Shown: one piece after another, positions 56,480 through 64,000 of the stretch
How the letters are laid out: every line of letters starts with the position of its first letter
How positions within the stretch are numbered: position 1 is the first letter of the stretch
Source: Gonatopus flavifemur
Lineage: Eukaryota > Arthropoda > Insecta > Hymenoptera > Dryinidae
NCBI GenBank assembly: GCA_018340375.1
Contig: JAFFJZ010000014.1
Coordinates: 4,898,001 to 4,962,000, forward strand
DNA: 64,000 nt
Direction of reading: 5' to 3'
The notes under the pieces: generated by a model
The model's database searches: none
What the model was told of the DNA's origin: nothing
What the model saw: only the letters and a program-made list of their open reading frames with translations
Translations under genes and position numbers: made by a program

Positions 56480-57390
56480 AAGATCAGAAAAATACGCTGT
56501 CAAGTAAGAGTTTTTTCTGTTCCGATACATATTGACAGATGAAGATCTGTGGGGATGAAATACGTGGGAGTGGGGATATTCAAGACGCACTAAGAACCCA
56601 ATTTCTCAAACTTGAGAAAAATTTCTTCGCCCTCATTCTGATATGGCTTGTTTCCGATAGAGAAAATAATTCACTTCAATGGGAAAACTCAAAATTACAG
56701 TACATTGGCAGAAATACTCTAGCACATGCACTAGAATTCTACGGCGAAACTTAGGATTTTCCAGTACGAAATTCGGGAAATTTCATCGAATTCACCGGCA
56801 AATTTAGGGAGAACCCTATTGAATGACGTATCACAAGCCCCCCCATTTCTTTGAGATTTTGCCCCCCCCATCGTCCCCTACCGGGCTGGGGAACTCGAAG
56901 TCACTCACTAAGATAGCCCTTGATCCCTCCTTTGATTGAAAAAAAATGTGATCGAATGCCCCGTTCAAAAGTTATGGGGGTGTTACCAGAGTTCGCGCCA
57001 CCCTGTATAATAATGAGCTCGGTATTCTTGTGCCTGTGTTTGTCTATTGGCAGAACAATGTCGTTTATATATTGTCCCCCTCCAGTTTTGAACATTGGAA
57101 TCAATACCACCACATCAATTCATGATCTTTTTGGTCAGAAGACAGTTAGGATGGATGATAGATGACGTTAATATTATAACATGACTTCATTCAAACTTCA
57201 TTATGCTATATTAATGATGGATTATTCAAATTTTCGTCATGAGTTGTTGAGATTTCGCAGGAAAATATAATTTTCAAATATTATGGAATATATATTCATG
57301 AAACGACACAAGGTATGTACGGGAAATATTCTTGTAATACGTAGAACTGTTCTAGATAGATGTAGGTAGACGTATCGAAGAAGATTTATA
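56480..57390. other. No gene recognised; one stray CACCCTG end
   Basis: Mostly anonymous. A C-rich run is seen near 56,840-56,890. At about 56,992-57,006, GTTCGCGCCACCCTGTAT looks like a single CAGGG-type terminus without a partner, so it may be a decayed TIR element end. Confidence 0.4.
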
Positions 57391-58039
57391 TACAGGGTGA
57401 AGCATTTATCTTGAGACAACTAAATATCTTGGTGGGATCACTTGTTTTTGGAAAATGTTCCATACAAAAGTTGTAGGTTGTCGAAGGGGCTATGTAACAG
57501 TGACCTTGGAAATATCCTTGACCTCGATCTCCAATGTCATTTGAAGGTCAAGTTCAAAATTCCAACTCGGACACCCCCTATTCGACCCCGGGAATGGAAA
57601 GAGCGCGAAATTTCACGTCGAGATACGACCTTGACCTCCAGGTCGGGGCAATACCAAAGTGATTCCGAAGTCAAAAGAGAAGAAATTTTGTCATACGAGA
57701 GTTGTTGTGCAATACAAAGGCTGAAACAGGTAGGACCTTGGAATGACCTTGACCTTCAAGGTCGTTTGAAGGTCACCTTAGGAATTGAACGAGTCCGTTA
57801 TCAAACGAGTTTGTCTTTGTCTTCTCACCGTGCGTCGGGGTGCTTGTTTTCGGTGATATCCCTCGCCTCTCACCGTTCCGAATGGTTTTTTGTTTGGAAA
57901 TCACTTATTCCAGTGAATGCTCAAATTGGGGACCTTCAACCCCAATGCATTTATTGATCCGTACTTCGAAAGATCGTATACAACTGCGAAGCATATCCAC
58001 ATCAGAGTGGCGCTTATTCAGGCTTCCCTAGGATTCCAA

Positions 58040-58816
58040 TAAGTACTCCTCTTGAATGAGTTTCAAAAAAATAAAAAAACTCCTTGCAACAGCACTTTAC
58101 TGTATCTCAATGAGAACACGTGCCACAGGGCACCTACTTTCCTCCACTTGATCTCAACTTCATTATTATCTAGCATGGACAACATCCCTGACGGAAAAAT
58201 TTCATTGGATTTTGTTCAATTCCCTTTACTTTTGGCACATTCGGTTTTCATTCGAAATTCCCAAAACTCAGCTGAATTCAAGAAAATTTCGGTGCATTTC
58301 AATGATTATCCACAAAATTCAAAAACCTTGAATCAAATTTCTGACTCCCATCAAAGTTCGTTCAAGTGTACAGAATTTTGTTGAATTTCATCAAAACCCT
58401 ACTGTGCCAAGAGTGAACAAAATTCAACAAAAGTTTTCCCTCAGGGATCTATCAGAAAAATATCATTCTCATACGGTTTCATCCAGTTCTCCATGTACTT
58501 CTTGCGAGAAATTCTCAGTTTTGGGAATTCCAAGATGGAGGTTTTAGTATGGCACTTCAAAAAATCATAACTGATGGAATTATCAAGGCCGCCATCTTGG
58601 AATTTCCAAAATTGGGAAATCTTCTTCACAAAGTACATGGATAACTGATTAGAACCGTATGAAAATCATATTCTACTGATAGTTGGTCTCCATAATAGAT
58701 AATAGTGGAGGTGGAAGCAAATGAGGGAAAGTAGGTGCCCTGTGGCGCCTGTTCTTATTGAGAGATAGTGAAGTGCTTTCGCAAGGATTTTTAAACATTT
58801 TTTTGCAACTCATTCA
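58040..58816. repeat. Foldback MITE nested in the 57.4-60.9 kb element
   Basis: The left arm (about 58,044-58,170) and right arm (about 58,690-58,816) are inverted; they share CAGGGCACCTACTTTCC and its complement, and CACTATCTCTCAATAAGAAC-like text. The loop is about 520 bases. It interrupts the inverted transposase copy. Confidence 0.75.
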
Positions 58817-58863
58817 GGCAGCGCACTCATTGCAATTTGGGAAAAGCCAGAATAAGCGTCAAT

Positions 58864-59061
58864 CTAAGCCACACATTTGTTGCCTTGGAACCACGTTTGT
58901 TGGTTTACAGCTAACATTACATCCACAAGCAGAAGCGGAAGTTGGTTTTCCAAAAGATCACGATATTTTCCATGGTTTGAGTTACCTCCAATGAAGTGGG
59001 CACTCACAAGCTTGTGATCAATTATTCCACATCGAATGCACACAAACACGGGCGTAAACAC
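58864..59061 (-). pseudogene. Inverted central fragment of the DD41D-like transposase
   Basis: On the minus strand CGIIDHKLVSAHFIGGNSNH, GKYRDLLENQLPLLLVDVM and LAVNQQTWFQG match the main gene's CGIIDDQLVGPHFIEGHLDG, GKYRDFLENQLPLSLEDVT and LAVRQQMWFQH. The 65-codon frame is only this central part. It is part of the inverted, internally deleted copy at the left end of the element. Confidence 0.8.
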
Positions 59062-59281
59062 AGTCGTACACGGTCGTGAACATACACGGTCGTTGAATTC
59101 AAAGCATTACATGAAAACAAGATATACCACATCGAATCGGTGTGTGTAATTGCGTTCTGTCTCTCGATATTTTCGGTTTATAACTCGGCACGCCAACGAA
59201 TATTCTGATTTCTCTAATTTTTTCTTTCGCTGATTGCTAATTTCTTCCTGAGTTTCGTCTCTGTGGAACTCTCTTCCGAAG

Positions 59282-60332
59282 ATGAAGGCCATTCCTGTAG
59301 AAGGAGGAATAGAAATGATCTTCATTCATGGTGAATGTGCCAGGAATGTTGATGCCACTGTTACACATTATGCTGAACGTTTTCCCAACAACGTGAGATC
59401 TCAAGCATCTTTTTATCGGGTCGTTAAACAATTCATGGAAGAGGAAAGTGTGGGAGAGAGAGAAAGAGTCCGTCGCAACACACTTACCGGAATCGACAAT
59501 GAAATTGCTGTATTAGCTGCAGTGAATGCTGATCCTCATGTCAGTACTCGAGGAATCGAACATGATTCTAAAATTTCGCAACGTAGTGTATGCAGGATAT
59601 CGAAAAAACATAAATAGCATCCCCACCACATTTCATCGCATCAAGAACTCCATAGTAATGATTTTCAAAACCGTATTATTTTTTTGCCAATGGGCACGTA
59701 AAAAAATCGAATTGGATCCTGATTTCTTCGCTGAAGTGCTATTTTCGGACGAGTCCTCTTTTACAAACCATGGCACGGTTAATAGGCATAACACGCACTA
59801 CTGGAGTGATGAAAATCCACATTGGTTACGTCCAGTCGAACATCAGCGTCAATGGTCTGTAAACATTTGGTGTGGGATAATTGATGACCAGCTTGTGGGT
59901 CCACACTTCATTGAGGGTCACTTGGACGGCGGGAAATACCGTGATTTTTTGGAAAACCAACTTCCGCTTTCACTTGAGGACGTAACGTTAGCTGTGAGGC
60001 AGCAAATGTGGTTTCAACATGATAGATGTCCGGCGCATTATTCTCAAGTCGCTCGTCAAGTTTCAGATCGCGAATTCAACGGAAGCTGGATCGTGAGGAG
60101 TGGTCCCGTTAATTGGCCAGCAAGAACGCCAGACTTCTTTATATGGAATTACTTGAACAGCGAAGTTTACAAACAAGTGCGAACATCTCAAGGGAACATG
60201 ATACAGCGGATCAAGGATGCTTGTGCCAAAATACCACCTAATATGCTTCGAAGTTGTGTACGATCTTTTGAAGTACGGATCAATAGGTGCATTGAAGTTG
60301 AAGGTCACCAATTTGAACATATGTTGGAATAA
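59282..60332 (+). pseudogene. DD41D-like transposase with N-terminal DUF4817-like region, disabled
   Basis: MKAIPVEGGIEMIFIHGEC starts the N-terminal half (59,282-59,617) with HYAERFPNNVRSQASFYRV and NADPHVSTRGIE; a TAG follows ISKKHK. The frame then continues until a run of seven T near 59,683 shifts it. The second half, 59,526-60,332, contains VLFSDESSFTNHG (first Asp), HQRQWSVNIWCG and WFQHDRCPAHYS (second Asp). The third block is WPARTPDFFIWNYL, where about five residues (the DLTPL-like part) are deleted, so second and third Asp are 36 residues apart in place of 41. It ends IEVEGHQFEHMLE. Closest in this window to the 15.95-17.08 kb gene. Confidence 0.85.
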
Positions 60333-60366
60333 CTTGGTTTCAAATAAAACAAGCATCCAAAATTGT

Positions 60367-60502
60367 AAGAGGCGACGGTAATCACCGGAAAAAAGCACCC
60401 CAACACACGGTAAGAGGCGAGGGGACTCACCAAAACCAAGCACCTCGACGCACGGTGAGAGGCGAGGGGACTCACTGAAAACAAGCACCCTGACGCACGT
60501 TA
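60367..60502. repeat. Three tandem units of about 45 bp in the right TIR
   Basis: Units begin GTAAGAGGCGACGGTAATCA, GTAAGAGGCGAGGGGACTCA and GTGAGAGGCGAGGGGACTCA, each ending CACG. The left TIR holds only about one unit (near 57,828-57,880), so the copy number differs between the TIRs. Confidence 0.75.
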
Positions 60503-61079
60503 AGAAGACAAAAACGAACTCGTTCGATTCCTAAGGTGACCTTCAAACGACCTTGAAGGTCAAGGTCATCCCAGGTCCTGCCGGTTCCAGCCTCCGTGTT
60601 GCACAACTCTCGTATGACAAAATTTCTTCTCTTTCGACCTTGGAATCACCTTGGTATTGCCCCGACCTTGAGGTCAAGGTCATATCTCGACGTAAAATTT
60701 TGCGCTCTTTTCATTCCCGGGGTCGAATAGAGGGTATCCGATTTGAAATTTTGAAATTGACCTTCAAATGACCTCGGAGATCGAGGTCGAGGACATTTTC
60801 AAAGACACTGTTGAATAGCCCCTTTGACACCCTACAACTTTTGTATCAAACATTTTCTCAATAAAGGTGATCCCACCAAGATATTCCGTTGTCTCAAGAT
60901 AAATGCCTCACCCTGTATATATGCGACGCTCTTTGTCGAACGAAACAAAGTTCGGTTTCAAATTCATGTTGGTGTCCCCTTGGGGTAAGAATGACTTTAA
61001 TCACACATCATTTTGAACACAAATTTCTACAACATGTACAACATAGTGGAAAACAAGATGAGATGAACGTGTAAAAATT

Positions 61080-61524
61080 AATGATCACGAATGGAATGTG
61101 ATATTTGGATTCAAAACTAGATACACAAGATTTCATGGAATTTTCATGAGGTTCAAGAAATTTGATGAATTTTGAGAGAAAGATTGTTTGCTCATAAAAT
61201 CTCTTTTATTTCTCGTTGATGATATTTTCCCATTCTGTGTGCTCAAATCATTGAATAAATACATTTAAAAAATGTAGCGGAGCACGAATGTTGGTATTCC
61301 TTGAATTACGTTTCCAGCTCGATTTGGCTCGAGCCAGCTCGGAGCGAGCCGAGCTTTGAGCCGAGCTTTCACTCTGGGAATATCACTCTGACATTCATGC
61401 TATGTGGCTGATGTCCAGTCCCAAACTTGAATGTTGACATTCGACCGACTCCGAATTTCAGACCATGGGCCCAGTGGTCACAGATCTGAAACGCCTACCT
61501 CACTCATACTGATAGAATGGTATA
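61080..61524. other. No gene recognised
   Basis: AT-rich, with a GAGCCGAGCT/GAGCTCGG-like repeat near 61,320-61,365. No ORF of note. Confidence 0.4.
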
Positions 61525-62091
61525 CAGGGTGTCCCAGAATTCGTCCACCGGATTTCACAGGTATATTCTGCAGCCAAAATGCAATAATTCCCCGTTAGAA
61601 CAAAATTTTTTCGACGCTTGATTTTGGAGATATGAGCACCTTAGATTTTTTTCAAATCCAAATCATTCAAAAACACGGTATGCTACATACTTGAGCTTGC
61701 CACCATTCGCTAAGTTGGAAAACGGCGGGTTTGTGAGAAAAAAATTGAACTTTTTCATCATTGATAGTTCCGGAGCTAGAGCGATTTGAAGTTGCTGAAT
61801 TCTGATTGGCTGGAAGCTAAAAAATTTCAAATGGCGTAGCTCTGAAACTATCAATGATAAAATAGATTAATTTCTTCTCACAAACCCGCCGTTTTCCAAC
61901 TTAGCGAATGGTGTTAAGCTCAAGTGTGTAGCATACAGTATTTTTGTATGATTTGGAGTTGAAAAGAAATCTAAGAATGCTCATATCTCCAAAACTAAGC
62001 TTCGAAAAAATGTTTTCCAAACGGGGAATTATTGCATTTTGGCTGCAGAATATCCCTGTGAAATTCGGTCCGCGAATCCTGGCACATCCTG
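61525..62091. mobile_element. Foldback MITE, 567 bp, CAGGGTGTCC terminus
   Basis: Left CAGGGTGTCCCAGAATTCGT, right its imperfect inverse ending GGCACATCCTG, TA on both sides (61,523-61,524; 62,092-62,093). The arms share AATAATTCCCCGTT and CTTAG.TTTTGGAGATATGAGC. Central inverted blocks: TTGGAAAACGGCGGGTTTGTGAG and its complement. No ORF. Confidence 0.75.
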
Positions 62092-62339
62092 TATACATGT
62101 GAACATGTGGTACGTGCATGTTGTCACATGTGTATACTTTTACGTCCGTATGTTAAGCCGTTGGTCCGGATCTCTGACTACTGCATGGGCCTCCTATCTC
62201 ACAGATATATATTGAACTGTTGAATATTCTCACCGTGAAGAATTGACTTACATTCGACCAATAAGGTCATTTTCCAGGTTACTTGAACATGAGACTCATT
62301 ATTCACATGATATGCTATAAAAAGCATATCGTGAACAAA

Positions 62340-62600
62340 AATTGTTCGTGCCTGCCCCCAAGGCACCTCCACGTGGTGACGGCGGGCGACGTATCACTGG
62401 TAAAGTCCTTGGGTCAAGGCGTTCAAGCCGTTATGACAGGCACGAAAAAAAGGACGATGCAGAGACTCGGAAACCCAGTATCGGCGATCGGTCAGGCTGA
62501 GCAAGCGGGCCCGCCATCGTCGTCATCATGCGACCACAGCTCCAATTTGGTGGGAAACTTGGCCCTGTTAAAGGCAAGTGGTACAACTTAAACAGTAACC
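62340..62600. other. GC-rich block of unknown origin
   Basis: Markedly GC-rich compared with the flanks, with motifs GCACCTCCACGTGGTGACGG and CGAAACCCAG-like text. An open frame spans 62,283-62,591 but shows no recognised domain. It lies just upstream of the second cysteine-rich gene copy and might be its 5' region, or a separate insertion. Confidence 0.4.
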
Positions 62601-64000
62601 CCGTGTTATTAGTGATGAAACAACTCTTGTGTTGTTTGTGGGAAATATATTATCACGGATCAGGGAAGGCAATTGACAAATGTACTTGAAACACATCACA
62701 AAAACTGCTCCAATAAAGATTTCAGTGGGATTGACAATCCTTGGACTCCAAAAATATTATGCGTTACCTGCTGCCTGCGAATCACGGCAAAGAAGAAACA
62801 GATATTTGCTTTACCCACGATCTGGCAAGAGCCTGGAGATCATGACACTGATCGCTATTCCTACTTGACCAATACATCTGGGCACAACAAATAGAATAAT
62901 TCGAGCATATCTCATGCATCTGTTCAATCTGTGACTCATGCTGTTTTGATCAACATCGAACAGGTTGAAAATGAACATCGATGTCTACTGATGGAATCTG
63001 TCTTGGAACCGAAACTGATGATACTGATACAAGAATGTCATTTGAGAAATTCGAGAATCAGCAAGCTGAGAATCTGAATGAATGGCGAGAATCAGGAGAT
63101 GGTCAAGCAGGAAATTCCCATGGTTTTACTCAGGACGAGCTAAGTGACTCGATTCGGGACGCGAGATTTCCGAAAGGTATCTCTGAGCTCGTAGCTTGTA
63201 GATTAAGAGAGAAGAATTGTGTAGCCCCAGGTACTCGAGTGAATTTCTATCGTGATCGAGATCACCCATTCCGGGAATTTTTCTGTGAAGCAAAGCGTTT
63301 GGTTTATTGTAATGATGTTGAAGGACTGATAAATGAGTATGAAAGTGTTCAATATGTAGTTAGTGACTGGCGACTATTCATGGATTCACCTGTGAGGAGT
63401 TTGAAAGCCGTCTAACTTCATAATGGAAACACATATGCCCCTATGCTGGTTGGTCATTCAGTGATCTTGGAAGAAGAAGACAATGATCCCCATTTCCTAC
63501 TCAAGAAATTGAAGTATGGTACTCATAGATGGCAATCAGTTGGAGTTTTGCAAATAACTAATATCTCATTGACTCAACGAAGTGGAGTCACAAAGCATGC
63601 ATGTTTTATTTGTGAGTGGGACAGTCGTGCCCGTGACCAACACTACGTAGAGGAAGACTGGCCACTTGGCAACACTCAACCCAAGGATCTATGAATATAG
63701 TTCAGGAGAGTCTCATCCCTAGTCACGAAGTGATCCTTTCACCTTCATATATTCAACTCGGCTTATGTAAACAGCGAATTAAAACGATGAGGGCATCTGA
63801 GAGCGATGCTTTCATGTATATATCTGAGAAATTTCCCAATAGGTCTAAAGCGAAAATCAATGAAGGTGTTTTCGATGGCCCCCAAATAAGGGACCTGATG
63901 AAAGATGATGAATTCGAAATGAGAATGACATCCAATAAGAGAGCAGCTTGGAGTAGTTTCAAAGAAATTCAGGAAAAGTTCTTAGGGAATAACAAAGACC
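62600..64000 (+). pseudogene. Second copy of the cysteine-rich candidate transposase, truncated by window end
   Basis: Reading frames follow the same order as at 22.8-24.5 kb: NPWTPKILCVTCCLRITAKK with preceding CxxC (about 62,640-62,790), IWQEPGDHDTDRYS (about 62,820), FTQDELSDSIRDARFPKG and ELVACRLREKN (63,120-63,230), VNFYRDRDHPFREFFCEAK, LVYCNDVEGL, DWRLFMDSPVRSLKAV then a stop at 63,413, HNGNTYAPMLVGHSV (another frame), SGVTKHACFICEWDSRARDQ (63,580-63,635) and VFDGPQIRDLMKDDEF, RAAWSSFKEIQEKFLGN near the end. Four or more frame breaks. TIRs were not found upstream and the right side lies beyond the window. Similarity to the first copy is moderate, so these are two diverged members. Confidence 0.7.

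Larger units (their letters stand above)
57393..60915 (+). mobile_element. CAGGGTG-TIR transposon with very long TIRs and self-inverted segment, 3,523 bp
   Basis: The ends are CAGGGTGAAGCATTTATCTT and its inverse (...ATAAATGCCTCACCCTG), with TA on both sides (57,391-57,392; 60,916-60,917). The TIRs run about 560 bp, to about 57,960 and from about 60,350. The left arm continues past this into an inverted copy of the transposase end (57,920-57,985), a foldback MITE (58,040-58,816) and another inverted transposase piece (58,864-59,061). The main transposase lies at 59,282-60,332. The termini match the foldback MITE at 17.5-18.8 kb. Confidence 0.85.

Noticed and set aside
57442..57957. 171-codon ORF on the plus strand inside the left TIR of the 57.4-60.9 kb element
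   Set aside because: It lies entirely in terminal-repeat sequence rich in GGTCA half-sites; the mirrored TIR does not conserve the protein.
62283..62591. 102-codon ORF read as a real protein
   Set aside because: No domain recognised and it coincides with a GC-rich block, where long frames occur by chance; kept only as a compositional feature.

Overview
This window is AT-rich nuclear DNA from an arthropod, most likely an insect. Evidence for a eukaryote is direct: GT-AG introns, tRNA-like SINE heads and non-LTR retrotransposons. The combination of RTE retrotransposons, Tigger/pogo elements, mariner, DD41D-type Tc1/mariner relatives and TIR foldback elements is typical of insects, but the species cannot be named from sequence alone. 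I found no convincing host gene, rRNA or functional tRNA. Essentially all recognisable coding sequence is transposon-derived and most of it is broken.

Layout. 0-9 kb: the 3' end of an RTE element, an unclassified dispersed repeat carrying a foldback, several palindromic MITEs, tandem duplications and a mariner remnant. 9.2-14.5 kb: a TIR element holding an inverted pair of fragments of an uncharacterised protein and, nested in it, a 3.0-kb Tigger element with an intron-containing transposase. 14.9-15.5 kb: an RTE scrap fused to a 75-bp tandem repeat. 15.5-21.2 kb: three TIR elements abutting end to end, all starting CAGGG; the first carries an open 374-codon transposase. 21.8-25.5 kb: a 3.72-kb TIR element with 3-bp TAA target duplication whose only gene encodes a cysteine-rich protein of a family I cannot assign; a second member lies at 62.6-64 kb, cut by the window end. 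26.2-29.6 kb: palindromic and tandem repeats and a ubiquitin-protease-like pseudogene. 30.4-40.2 kb: a giant inverted RTE structure whose 3.09-kb centre is tandemly duplicated. 40.2-43.2 kb: a decayed copia body without recognised LTRs. 44.56-45.86 kb: an almost intact mariner. 47.2-56.1 kb: two oppositely oriented copies of a second pogo-like element, separated by an RTE copy; one is split by a palindromic 1.8-kb element. 57.4-60.9 kb: another CAGGG-TIR element with very long TIRs. 61.5-62.1 kb: a foldback MITE.

How the parts relate. The window behaves as a transposon graveyard built by nested insertion followed by inverted duplication. A recurring feature is that autonomous elements carry an inverted, internally deleted copy of their own coding region at one end, making foldbacks. 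Several frameshifts sit in homopolymer runs, so part of the decay may be sequencing error. The two most complete genes are the DD41D-type transposase at about 16-17 kb and the mariner transposase at about 45 kb.
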